Source: Flavobacteriales bacterium UBA5869 (GTDB lineage Bacteria > Bacteroidota > Bacteroidia > Flavobacteriales_D > Crocinitomicaceae). From it: DNA of 7,859 nt. Below the pieces are notes generated by a model that searched no databases, had not been told where the DNA came from, and saw nothing but the letters and a program-made list of their open reading frames with translations. The stretch lies in contig DJFP01000125.1 in NCBI GenBank assembly GCA_002432565.1, positions 1 through 7,859 on the forward strand, given 5' to 3'. This document shows positions 1-6,956 of this stretch, one piece after another; the stretch's first letter is position 1; the number at the start of each line of letters is the position of its first letter. A program made the position numbers and the translations under genes.

Positions 1-2865
1 AACATAGGTTGTATCTGAAGTACACCCGAATTCATCGGTTATAGACAAAGTAAGGCTGTATGTACCCGGGAATACGTAGGTATTATTTGGGTCTTCAAGC
101 ACGGAAGTTTTTCCATCCCCAAATATCCAGCTGTAATTGGTGATATCTCCATAAGTCAGGGAAGCATCTGTTAAATCAGCAAAAACAGGAGGACATAGGT
201 AATCCCCGTTAGCGTTTGTTGCGGCCCCGCTGAATTGGTATTGCGGAATTGCCACCGGCGTAGAGATGGTTAATATCCTGGATGATGTGTCTTTACATCC
301 GTTAGCGTCCGTCACGATTAATACATAGCCGTGTGTGAAACTGGAAGTGGAGTTGTTCAGATTTTCGTTGTAAGTATGTCCATAATCCGTTGTGGTACTT
401 ACCTGTGAACCATCAACAATCCATTGGTAAGTCAAAGGAGCAACGCCTGAAGAACCATTCACCGTAGTAACATTTTCCTGGTTACAGATTACTGAATCAA
501 TTGTAAAGAGTGCCGTTGGTTTCGTTATGGTAACTGAAGTGCTGGCCGGTGCAGAAACACAACCGAATTGGTCAGTAGCAACTAGAGTCGCTGTGAATGT
601 TCCTTCGGTTGTATAAGTGTGGCTTACAACTGTTCCGGCGCTATTGGTTGTTTGTGTTGTGCCATCATCATTAAAAGTAAACAGGAAAGAAGATAAAGCA
701 ACTCCGTTATTCTGTAAAGTCGAACCATTGCTGAAGTTCACCAGGAAAGGAGCACAACCGGCATTGTCATCCGGGGTGATTTGAGCCAAAGGAAGTGCTA
801 AGGCGATCATCGGGTTGAATGTTGCATTATCGGAACACCCCACGTTGTTCGTTGCTGTTAAAGTAATGGTGTACGTTCCGAAACCCGGATAAGCATAACT
901 CGGATTCGGTCCTGTGAGTATTTGTCCGTCTCCCATGCTCCAGGAATAGGTCCCGAATGGGTGATCAACCCAGGTTGTGGAGTTCTGGCCAAGTGTAAAT
1001 GAAGAATTTACACAAACGGAGTCGTTTGATGGTGGTAATATTCCTGCTGTAACTGTCGATATATGTATGACCTGGGTGGTACTGTCCGCACATCCGGTGG
1101 TGTAATTGTAAATCACCTGTTCAATGGTATATGAACCATAGTTCGCATAATTGTGTGAAGTTGATCCGAGGTCGGCATCGTCGAAATCAGGATCGTCAAA
1201 AGTGGTTGTTGATCCGTCTCCCCATTTCCAGATCATTGCGCAATCATCCGAAAGTTTTCCGATGATGGATTGATCATTCACAGCTACGTTTACCGGTAAA
1301 CTTGCCGGATTGCAGTACAATGTTTGGGCCGGCTGGAACCTGCTGATAGGTGCTTTGATATAAACGGCATCCGGAATGGTAAGTGTGTCGCTGCAGCCAC
1401 GGAAAGTAACAATCAAAGTCACATCAAAATAACCCGTGTCCTGGGAATAGGAATGGTCCGGGTTTTCAAGGGTAGAAGTCCCGCCGTCGCCAAAATTCCA
1501 CAGGTACGTGACCTCATCGGGAGTGTGCGGAGTTAATACCTGCGATAAATTGTTGAAGTGAATGGATCTTTTAGCACATTCCGGGCTTTGATCAATGGTG
1601 AAGTTGACAAGGTCTACTTTCCCTACTTCGATGTATGCGGGAATAGTAACGGTTCCCTGGCATCCCGTTTGGGTGGTGATTGTTAAGGAAACATCGTAAA
1701 CTCCAAGGTTGTATGTATGTGCAGGGGGATTTTGTCCCACAAAAGTGGTTCCGTCGCCAAATGTCCATAACCAGTTGGTAATAGGGACTATTGTTGAAGA
1801 AGTGTCGATGAATGTAACTGTAAGAGGTTCACATCCAGCTGTGTCTGTGCTGGTGAAACCTGCAAGTGGAGGGCTTAAGGTAACTGCATTTAAACTAATG
1901 GTTCCAGGACAGCCGTTCGCGCCGGTCATGGTTAGTGTTACCGTGTAGCTACCGTTGTTTGTATAATTATGTACCGGTGGATTTTGCCCGTTAAAAGTGG
2001 TTCCGTCGCCGAAGTTCCATTGGAAATTCGTTCCGGCCGGACTTGTATTTGTAAAAGTAACTCCCTGCGGAGCACATCCTGTAGTTGGATTTGCGGTAAA
2101 CGAAGGAATCGGAGTAGGTAATATGGTGATTTGTTTCGACGTAGATCCGGAGCAGCCAAGGCTTGTATTTTGTGCGTTTAAGCCAATGGTGTATGTTCCC
2201 GGAGTTGAAAAAGTAACGGTGTTGTTTTGAGAGTTAGAGCTGGAAGGATTACCTCCTCCAAAAGTCCAACCCCAGGAATTGGCACCTACTGTTGAATTAT
2301 CCGTAATGGATACGGGAGTATTCTGGCAAGCTGTAGCCGGAGCGTTTATACCGGCCTGGAAATTCGAAATGACGATTGGTATGATCATCGTGTCTTTACA
2401 CCCGAAACTATTGGTCGCAATAAGCGAGACGTTGTATGTGCCTGCTGTGGCATAATTGACTGCCGCAGGATTTTGAAGGGTTGACGTTTGACTATTCCCG
2501 AAATTCCAGTTGTAGGAAACAGCTCCGGTAGTGGTGTTTCCGAAAGTTACGCTTACCGGAAGACTGCAGCCGTTTGCTGTGGTCGTGAAATTCGAAACCG
2601 GCTTCGGGTTTACTGTCACATAGCCGGCCTTTAACTCAAAATCGGCCTGACCGTTCGAAGCCTGAACGGTAAGTGTTACGGTATATGTTCCGGGAGCGCT
2701 GTATACGTGGTCCGGATTCTGCTGGACAGATGCATTTCCGTCTCCGAAATCCCATTGATAGGAAGTGATTGGCGAACTTCCTGCCGTGGATTGACTGGTG
2801 AAATGGATACTTTGTTCCAAACACACAACAAGTGGTGATGCAGTGAATTGAGCGGTGGGTGGTGT
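1..2865 (-). repeat. Array of eleven PKD-like protein repeats
   Basis: Approximate units in protein order, with window coordinates: 1 (2865-2599), 2 (2598-2365), 3 (2364-2110), 4 (2109-1867), 5 (1866-1621), 6 (1620-1348), 7 (1347-1054), 8 (1053-790), 9 (789-517), 10 (516-256), 11 (255-1, cut by the edge). Boundaries were set by eye at the short linker before each x-F-x-x strand and are good to a few residues. The W-x-F-G-D-G turn is intact or nearly so in units 1, 4, 5, 6, 7 (WKWGDG), 8 (WSMGDG) and 11. It is degenerate in 2 (FGNS), 3 (FGGG), 9 (FNDDG) and 10 (WIVDGS). Units 2-11 each have a cysteine before the third strand and another in a G-C motif near the unit end. Unit 1 has only the first. 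Units are diverged at DNA level except for short identities between units 4 and 5. Confidence 0.85.
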
Positions 2866-2916
2866 TTGTGATAATCCAAATGTGGAAATCATCAGGCAAA
2901 AAAGTAGTACGCGCAT
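1..2916 (-). CDS. Giant secreted multi-PKD-domain protein (N-terminal part; C-terminus beyond the window)
   Basis: An uninterrupted reading frame runs from an ATG at 2916 to the window edge: 972 codons with no stop, so the 3' end is missing. The N-terminus (MRVLLFCLMISTFGLSQ) is a short signal peptide, probably cleaved near residues 16-17, so the product should be exported. From residue 18 the protein is a continuous array of eleven Ig-like PKD units of about 78-98 residues. Most carry the family signature W-x-F-G-D-G (for example residues 55-60, 300-305, 384-389, 473-478, 930-935) and a later G-(T/S)-Y-x-(V/I/L) strand. In Bacteroidota such proteins are commonly surface adhesins or type IX secretion cargo ending in a gliding-motility-type C-terminal domain; that end is not visible, so the secretion route is inferred. 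No catalytic domain is seen. The gene starts 111 bp after the methionine synthase gene on the same strand but has no apparent functional link to it. Family is confident; function (adhesion, matrix or scaffold) is not. Confidence 0.9.
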   Translation of the reverse strand, partial: MRVLLFCLMISTFGLSQTPPTAQFTASPLVVCLEQSIHFTSQSTAGSSPITSYQWDFGDGNASVQQNPDHVYSAPGTYTVTLTVQASNGQADFELKAGYVTVNPKPVSNFTTTANGCSLPVSVTFGNTTTGAVSYNWNFGNSQTSTLQNPAAVNYATAGTYNVSLIATNSFGCKDTMIIPIVISNFQAGINAPATACQNTPVSITDNSTVGANSWGWTFGGGNPSSSNSQNNTVTFSTPGTYTIGLNAQNTSLGCSGSTSKQITILPTPIPSFTANPTTGCAPQGVTFTNTSPAGTNFQWNFGDGTTFNGQNPPVHNYTNNGSYTVTLTMTGANGCPGTISLNAVTLSPPLAGFTSTDTAGCEPLTVTFIDTSSTIVPITNWLWTFGDGTTFVGQNPPAHTYNLGVYDVSLTITTQTGCQGTVTIPAYIEVGKVDLVNFTIDQSPECAKRSIHFNNLSQVLTPHTPDEVTYLWNFGDGGTSTLENPDHSYSQDTGYFDVTLIVTFRGCSDTLTIPDAVYIKAPISRFQPAQTLYCNPASLPVNVAVNDQSIIGKLSDDCAMIWKWGDGSTTTFDDPDFDDADLGSTSHNYANYGSYTIEQVIYNYTTGCADSTTQVIHISTVTAGILPPSNDSVCVNSSFTLGQNSTTWVDHPFGTYSWSMGDGQILTGPNPSYAYPGFGTYTITLTATNNVGCSDNATFNPMIALALPLAQITPDDNAGCAPFLVNFSNGSTLQNNGVALSSFLFTFNDDGTTQTTNSAGTVVSHTYTTEGTFTATLVATDQFGCVSAPASTSVTITKPTALFTIDSVICNQENVTTVNGSSGVAPLTYQWIVDGSQVSTTTDYGHTYNENLNNSTSSFTHGYVLIVTDANGCKDTSSRILTISTPVAIPQYQFSGAATNANGDYLCPPVFADLTDASLTYGDITNYSWIFGDGKTSVLEDPNNTYVFPGTYSLTLSITDEFGCTSDTTYV

Positions 2917-2932
2917 AATTAAGCTTAGTTTC

Positions 2933-3007
2933 AAGGTTCACACAAATGTGAGATTAGCGAACCTTAGTTGTTAAATTACTAACAATTAGGTGATTAAATC
3001 GTTAATC
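2933..3007. repeat. Cluster of three short inverted repeats between metH and the PKD gene
   Basis: The 111-bp gap holds three separate perfect inverted repeats. They are AAGGTTC/GAACCTT (2933-2939 and 2959-2965, 19-nt spacer that itself contains most of TCACA-N4-TGTGA at 2938-2951), TTGTTA/TAACAA (2968-2973 and 2980-2985) and GATTAA/TTAATC (2992-2997 and 3002-3007, 4-nt loop). All are A/T-rich and none is followed by a run of T on the minus strand, so none is a textbook intrinsic terminator for the methionine synthase gene. They may act as weak terminators, RNA stabilising hairpins, or operator sites for the PKD gene, whose start codon is 17 nt from the nearest arm. No convincing TTG-N19/20-TAnnTTTG promoter was found here. 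Confidence 0.5.
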
Positions 3008-3027
3008 TTCCTTGTAAAGATGCTAAA

Positions 3028-5694
3028 TTAATCAATAAGGTTGCTCGATAACCAGCGTTTCATTTCATTTACATCCATATTTTTTCTTGAAGAAATGTTA
3101 TCTACCTGATCTATAGTTACTTTCCCCAGTCCGAAATACTTGGAGTCGGGATGTGCGAAATACCACCCCGAAACGGATGCTGCCGGCCACATAGCTAACG
3201 TCTCGGTTAAAGAAACACCGCTTAGTTCTTCCGCGTTTAAAAGTTTGAAAAGGTTTGGTTTTTCAGTGTGGTCGGGGCATGCCGGATAACCTGGTGCAGG
3301 ACGTATTCCTTTGTATTCTTCGGCAATCAATGCGTCGTTGTCCAACGTTTCGTCATTCGCATAACCCCAGGTTTCTCGTCTCACTTTTGCGTGCAGGTAT
3401 TCAGCGAAAGCTTCCGCTAAACGATCAGCAAGGGCTTTAACCATAATGGAATTGTAATCGTCGTGATCTGCTTCGAAACGTTTCACATGTTCATCGATTC
3501 CGTGACCGGCTGTAACGACAAAGGCTCCAAGATAATCGATCATTCCACTTTCTTTCGGCGCAATGAAATCGGCTAATGAAAGATTGGGTTGTCCGGCTGC
3601 TTTTTTCGTCTGCTGGCGCAATGAATGTTGAATTCCCAATACCGAAGTACGCTGCTCATCTGAGTAAATCTCAATATCGTCATCTATACTGTTTGCCGGG
3701 AATATACCGTAAGCTGCCTTAGCAGTCAGCCATTTTTCGTCCACGATCTGCTTCAGCATTTTCTGAGCGTCCTCGTAAAGCTGCGTAGCTTCTTTTCCAA
3801 CAACTTCGTCTTTCAAAATGCGCGGATATTTTCCATGCAGTTCCCAGGTTTGGAAGAACGGTGTCCAGTCAATATAGGGAACTAATTCCGCCAAATCCTG
3901 TTGTTCAATAACCCGGACTCCCAATTGACGGGGTTTTTTGATGGTCTCGGAATTGAATTCCAAAACCAGTTTATTCTTTAATGCATCTGCATAGCTCAAT
4001 ACCTGCTTTGCTCCGCGGTGTTTTTCATGGTGCTCACGGACTCTTGCATAATCTGCCTGTACGTCTTTGACAAACTGTTCTTTCTTGTGTCCCAGCAATT
4101 GTTCTACTACGGTTACCGAACGGGAAGCATCCAATACGTGGACAGTTTGACCTTTATGGTAATTCTGTTCGATCTTAACGGCTGTGTGTACTTTGGAAGT
4201 TGTAGCTCCTCCGATCAAAAGAGGAATGGAAAGGTTTGCGCGTTCCATTTCTTTGGCAACGTGTACCATTTCGTCCAGGGATGGCGTGATTAATCCGCTT
4301 AGCCCGATTACATGGGCGTTTTCATCGATTGCTGCCTGGATGATCTTTTCAGCAGGGACCATTACGCCGAGATCCACGATTTCGTAATTATTGCAGCTTA
4401 AGACCACTGCAACAATGTTTTTACCGATGTCGTGCACATCTCCTTTTACGGTTGCCATGATCACTTTTCCTGCCGATGAGGATTTTCCGTCTTTCTCAGC
4501 ATCGATAAACGGAAGAAGATAAGCAACGGCTTTTTTCATGACGCGTGCAGATTTTACTACCTGGGGAAGGAACATTTTCCCGCTGCCGAATAAATCACCG
4601 ACGATGTTCATTCCGTCCATCAGCGGACCTTCGATGACCATGATTGGCCGGGGAAACTGGTGCCGGCATTCTTCAACGTCTTCATCGATGAAATCCACAA
4701 TTCCCTTTACCAATGCATGCGCTAAACGTTCGTTCACCGGGGCGTTTCGCCACTCCAGGGAAACTTCTTTCTTTTTGTCTTCTCCTTTGAAGTTTTCTGC
4801 GAAATCCAGCAGGCGTTCCGTGGCATCTTCTCTTCTGTTGAGAAGCACGTCTTCTACGTATTCCAATAATTGCTTGTCAATATCGTCGTAAACTTCCAGC
4901 ATGGATGGGTTCACGATCCCCATATCCATCCCATGCTTTATGGCATGGTAAAGAAATGCCGAATGCATGGCTTCCCGAACCGGGTTGTTTCCCCGGAAAG
5001 AAAAGGAAACATTGGAAACCCCGCCGGAAACATGTGCTCCCGGAAGATTTTCACGGATCCATTTGGTAGCCCGGAAGAAATCCAGGGCGTTGTTATTGTG
5101 TTCTTCCATTCCGGTTGCTACCGGGAAGATATTGGGGTCGAAAATAATGTCTTCAGGTGCGAATTTGACCACGTCTACCAAAATGCGGTAAGAACGCTCA
5201 CAGATCTCTATACGCCTTTCGTAGCTGTCGGCCTGACCCTGCTCATCGAATGCCATGACTACCGTTGCCGCACCGTACCGTTTGATCAGTTTTGCCTGGC
5301 GGATGAAATTTTCTTCGCCCTCTTTCAGGGAAATGGAGTTTACGATCCCTTTTCCTTGAATACATTGTAACCCGGCTTCGATAATTTCCCATTTGGAACT
5401 GTCCACCATGATCGGAACGCTTGAAATATCTGGTTCAGAAGCAATGAGATTCAGGAATTTCACCATGGCTTCTTTCCCGTCGATCATTCCTTCATCCATG
5501 TTAATGTCAATCACCTGCGCACCACCTTCCACTTGTTCGCGTGCTACAGACAGCGCAGCTTCGTAATCGTTTTCCTTGATCATTCGAAGAAAAGCCCGCG
5601 ATCCGGTTACGTTGGTTCGTTCACCGATGTTTGTAAAGTTACTCTCCGGTGTGATGGTAATGGCTTCTAAGCCCGATAAGCGTAAATGGTTCAT
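3028..5694 (-). CDS. metH: Cobalamin-dependent methionine synthase, folate/B12/reactivation subunit
   Basis: 888 aa, the C-terminal three modules of MetH. Residues about 1-270 form the pterin-binding TIM barrel that binds 5-methyltetrahydrofolate (GERTNVTGS at 24-32, VDSSKWE at 97-103). About 315-400 is the four-helix cap of the B12 domain ([17 protein letters not shown]). About 405-540 is the Rossmann-like B12-binding domain, with GDVHDIGKN at 418-426; H421 should be the lower axial ligand of cobalt. About 560-888 is the AdoMet-binding reactivation domain, with the [12 protein letters not shown] motif at 798-809. All key motifs look intact, so the protein should be active in the cytoplasm. 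It needs the separate homocysteine-binding subunit encoded immediately upstream, with which it overlaps by four bases (ATGA), implying translational coupling and equimolar supply. The two lengths sum to 1223 aa, close to full-length E. coli MetH (about 1227). This split is known in flavobacteria. Stop is TAA at 3028-3030. Regulation is by the SAM riboswitch upstream of the pair. Confidence 0.95.
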   Translation of the reverse strand: MNHLRLSGLEAITITPESNFTNIGERTNVTGSRAFLRMIKENDYEAALSVAREQVEGGAQVIDINMDEGMIDGKEAMVKFLNLIASEPDISSVPIMVDSSKWEIIEAGLQCIQGKGIVNSISLKEGEENFIRQAKLIKRYGAATVVMAFDEQGQADSYERRIEICERSYRILVDVVKFAPEDIIFDPNIFPVATGMEEHNNNALDFFRATKWIRENLPGAHVSGGVSNVSFSFRGNNPVREAMHSAFLYHAIKHGMDMGIVNPSMLEVYDDIDKQLLEYVEDVLLNRREDATERLLDFAENFKGEDKKKEVSLEWRNAPVNERLAHALVKGIVDFIDEDVEECRHQFPRPIMVIEGPLMDGMNIVGDLFGSGKMFLPQVVKSARVMKKAVAYLLPFIDAEKDGKSSSAGKVIMATVKGDVHDIGKNIVAVVLSCNNYEIVDLGVMVPAEKIIQAAIDENAHVIGLSGLITPSLDEMVHVAKEMERANLSIPLLIGGATTSKVHTAVKIEQNYHKGQTVHVLDASRSVTVVEQLLGHKKEQFVKDVQADYARVREHHEKHRGAKQVLSYADALKNKLVLEFNSETIKKPRQLGVRVIEQQDLAELVPYIDWTPFFQTWELHGKYPRILKDEVVGKEATQLYEDAQKMLKQIVDEKWLTAKAAYGIFPANSIDDDIEIYSDEQRTSVLGIQHSLRQQTKKAAGQPNLSLADFIAPKESGMIDYLGAFVVTAGHGIDEHVKRFEADHDDYNSIMVKALADRLAEAFAEYLHAKVRRETWGYANDETLDNDALIAEEYKGIRPAPGYPACPDHTEKPNLFKLLNAEELSGVSLTETLAMWPAASVSGWYFAHPDSKYFGLGKVTIDQVDNISSRKNMDVNEMKRWLSSNLID
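5691..5694 (-). promoter_or_regulatory. ATGA start-stop overlap coupling the two metH genes
   Basis: Plus-strand TCAT reads ATGA on the coding strand: ATG (5694-5692) opens the 888-aa subunit and TGA (5693-5691) closes the 335-aa subunit. Such overlaps normally let terminating ribosomes reinitiate, so both parts of the enzyme are made together. The preceding coding sequence has no clear purine-rich ribosome binding site, which fits coupling rather than independent initiation. Confidence 0.8.
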
Positions 5695-6698
5695 GCGTTT
5701 GCTGTTTCACTGATTTTTCTGGGTGAGTATTTAGCGGCAATTTCAGCCATCTTACGAATGTGGTCGGGAGTTGTTCCGCAGCATCCCCCGATAATATTGA
5801 TTAATCCTTCCTGCAGGAATTCTTCAATTTGAGATCCCATCATTTCGGGAGTTTCGTCGTACTGACCGAATTCGTTCGGCAATCCTGCGTTCGGGTGTGC
5901 ACTTACAGCAAATGGGGCTTGGTTTGACAATACCTGTAAGTAAGGTCTCATGGCATCTGCTCCCAAAGCGCAATTCAAACCAATACTTAAGAGTGGCATG
6001 TGAGAAACAGAAACCAGGAATGCTTCGGTAGTCTGACCGGTTAATGTTCTTCCGCTTTGGTCGGTGATTGTACCGGAGATCATAATCGGGATTTGAATAC
6101 CTCTTTCCTCGCTTAATTCATCAATGGCGAACATCGCAGCTTTGGAATTCAGGGTATCTGTAATGGTTTCTACTAACAGAAAATCTGCTCCCCCGTCCAT
6201 TAATCCTGTGGCCTGTTCTTTGAATGCAACAACCAGTTCGTTAAAGGTAATTGCTCTGAATCCCGGATCGTTTACATCCGGAGACATGGAAGCCAATTTG
6301 GTTGTTGGTCCCATAGAACCTGCTACGAAGCGTGGTTTATCCGGGTTTTTAGCTGTGAATTCGTCACATACCTCGCGTGCAATTTTTGCTCCGTGGTAGT
6401 TGATGTCGTAAACTGCGTGTTCCAGATGATAATCCGCCTGGGCAACGGATGTTGCTCCAAAAGTGTTGGTTTCGATAATATCTGCTCCTGCTTCCAGGTA
6501 TTGAGCGTGAATTTCTTTAATGACGTCGGGGCGTGTCAGAACAAGGATGTCGTTATCGCCTTTCAATTTGTGCGGATGATCTTCAAACCATCCTTTACGG
6601 AAATCGTCTTCTTCCAGGTTGTAACGCTGGATCATGGTTCCCATCGCTCCGTCAAGGATGAGAATTCGTTCTTTTAGTAATTGCTTGATGTCTTTCAT
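5691..6698 (-). CDS. metH: Methionine synthase homocysteine-binding subunit (homocysteine S-methyltransferase domain)
   Basis: 335 aa, equivalent to the N-terminal module of MetH. It is a TIM barrel that binds homocysteine through zinc and accepts the methyl group carried by methylcobalamin on the partner protein. The family signature [10 protein letters not shown] is at residues 15-24 and ETNTFGAT at 76-83. The three zinc-ligand cysteines are present: C243 in GLNC and C306/C307 in GGCCGT. The frame stays open upstream to an ATG at 6803, but the start at 6698 ([11 protein letters not shown]...) is preferred. It gives the normal distance to LDGAMGT, and the extra 35 codons would run through the riboswitch aptamer and have no family resemblance. 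The leader before the ATG is A/T-rich (AAATAAAGCT) with no Shine-Dalgarno, usual in Bacteroidota. It is the first gene of a two-gene unit and ends in the ATGA overlap with the 888-aa subunit. The zinc and substrate roles come from family knowledge. Confidence 0.93.
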   Translation of the reverse strand: MKDIKQLLKERILILDGAMGTMIQRYNLEEDDFRKGWFEDHPHKLKGDNDILVLTRPDVIKEIHAQYLEAGADIIETNTFGATSVAQADYHLEHAVYDINYHGAKIAREVCDEFTAKNPDKPRFVAGSMGPTTKLASMSPDVNDPGFRAITFNELVVAFKEQATGLMDGGADFLLVETITDTLNSKAAMFAIDELSEERGIQIPIMISGTITDQSGRTLTGQTTEAFLVSVSHMPLLSIGLNCALGADAMRPYLQVLSNQAPFAVSAHPNAGLPNEFGQYDETPEMMGSQIEEFLQEGLINIIGGCCGTTPDHIRKMAEIAAKYSPRKISETANA

Positions 6699-6717
6699 AG
6701 CTTTATTTATACTTTGC

Positions 6718-6760
6718 AAACTATGAAGTAGGGGAAGTAGTTTCGAAAAACTACCGGTAT
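6718..6760 (-). promoter_or_regulatory. Candidate expression platform of the SAM riboswitch
   Basis: Just downstream of the aptamer the RNA can form a 7-bp hairpin with a TTCG loop (GTAGTTT/AAACTAC, 6754-6748 with 6743-6737). The AAACTA segment of its 3' arm (6743-6738) is also perfectly complementary to TAGTTT at 6723-6718, closer to the start codon, so the two pairings are mutually exclusive. A 7-nt direct repeat, CTACTTC-CC-CTACTTC in the RNA (6740-6734 and 6731-6725), offers two copies of TACTT able to pair with AAGTA at the 3' edge of the P1 helix. No T-run follows the hairpin, so a standard intrinsic terminator is not supported. Control of translation or a Rho-type mechanism is possible. 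Pairings were found by eye, without energy calculation. Confidence 0.5.
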
Positions 6761-6871
6761 ACTTATCTTTTCCAGACGATGACGTCAGGATCGGATTTGG
6801 CACCTTTTCGCTTTAAAACGGCAGGTTGCCAAGGTTTCACAGGGCCTGTCCCTCCACCTTTCTTCATAAGT
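6761..6871 (-). ncRNA. SAM-I (S-box) riboswitch aptamer
   Basis: Cis-acting RNA that binds S-adenosylmethionine and controls the methionine synthase pair. The S-box conserved blocks occur in order on the minus strand: GGTGGAGGGA (6858-6849), then GGCCC, then GAAACCTTGGCAACC (6838-6824), then AGGTGCCAAATCC (6805-6793). The P1 helix closes with ACTTAT (6871-6866) and ATAAGT (6766-6761). P4 is visible as CCTGACG-TCAT-CGTCTGG (6789-6772) with one mismatch. P3 can be drawn as CC-TTTT against AAAA-GG just after GGCAACC. A GGC in the P2 loop can pair with GCC of the GGTGCC block, as in the known pseudoknot. The aptamer starts about a dozen bases after the predicted transcription start and ends 62 nt before the metH start codon. 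Position and target gene fit the class exactly: high SAM should lower expression. I inferred the fold by comparison with remembered family consensus. Confidence 0.93.
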
Positions 6872-6889
6872 TATCTCAAAGATCTGCGA

Positions 6890-6920
6890 CAAAGATAACC
6901 AGTAGATTTGATTTGAACAA
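6890..6920 (-). promoter_or_regulatory. Bacteroidota-type promoter for the riboswitch-metH transcript
   Basis: On the minus strand a TTG at 6920-6918 is followed after exactly 20 nt by TATCTTTG (6897-6890), matching the Bacteroidota primary-sigma consensus TTG-N19/20-TAnnTTTG. Transcription would begin around 6880-6885, just before the riboswitch P1 helix, giving a leader of roughly 185 nt. Both position and spacing support it. The -33 element lies in the tail of the terminator of the preceding gene. Confidence 0.8.
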
Positions 6921-6923
6921 GTA

Positions 6924-6945
6924 GCCACGCGATTAATCGCGTGGC
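6924..6945. terminator. Perfect 22-bp palindrome, probable (bidirectional) terminator
   Basis: The site is a perfect palindrome with half-sequence GCCACGCGATT, able to form a G/C-rich stem of 8-9 bp with a small A/T loop. On the minus strand it starts 12 nt after the stop codon of the outer-membrane protein gene and is followed by TACTTGTT. The outer bases AACAA and TTGTT can extend the stem past a short bulge. The T-tract is weak, but location and stem strength fit a terminator insulating the upstream gene from the metH promoter. Because it is a perfect palindrome, a protein-binding operator cannot be excluded. Confidence 0.7.
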
Positions 6946-6956
6946 TTGTTATCGGA

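Noticed and set aside
1324..2941. Several open frames of 67-101 codons on both strands inside the PKD gene
   Set aside because: They lie within the long 972-codon frame, resemble no protein family, and arise because the repetitive Thr/Gly/Asn-rich coding sequence is poor in stops in other frames.
2938..2951. TCACA-N4-TGTGA as a CRP-type operator
   Set aside because: A CRP site has the half-sites in the opposite order (TGTGA-N6-TCACA) and spacing; only an inverted repeat is supported.
2917..2990. Bacteroidota promoter for the PKD gene using CACATTTG as a -7 box
   Set aside because: The first base of TAnnTTTG is wrong and no TTG lies 19-21 nt upstream, so it is too weak to annotate.
4870..5370. 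166-codon open frame on the plus strand opposite the 888-aa metH gene
   Set aside because: It is antisense to well-conserved methionine synthase sequence, with composition unlike a real protein and no recognisable motif.
5691..5694. Frameshift breaking a single metH gene
   Set aside because: The break falls exactly between two modules, has a proper ATG, and neither side has lost sequence; split metH is normal in flavobacteria.
6737..6754. TTCG-loop hairpin as an intrinsic terminator for the riboswitch
   Set aside because: The stem is only 7 bp, A/T-rich, and followed by TTCCCC rather than a T-run; it is kept only as part of the candidate expression platform.
6699..6803. N-terminal extension of the homocysteine-binding subunit from an upstream ATG at 6803
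   Set aside because: The extra 35 codons overlap the 3' half of the SAM aptamer and the hairpin after it, show no family similarity, and the start at 6698 gives the expected distance to the LDGAMGT motif.
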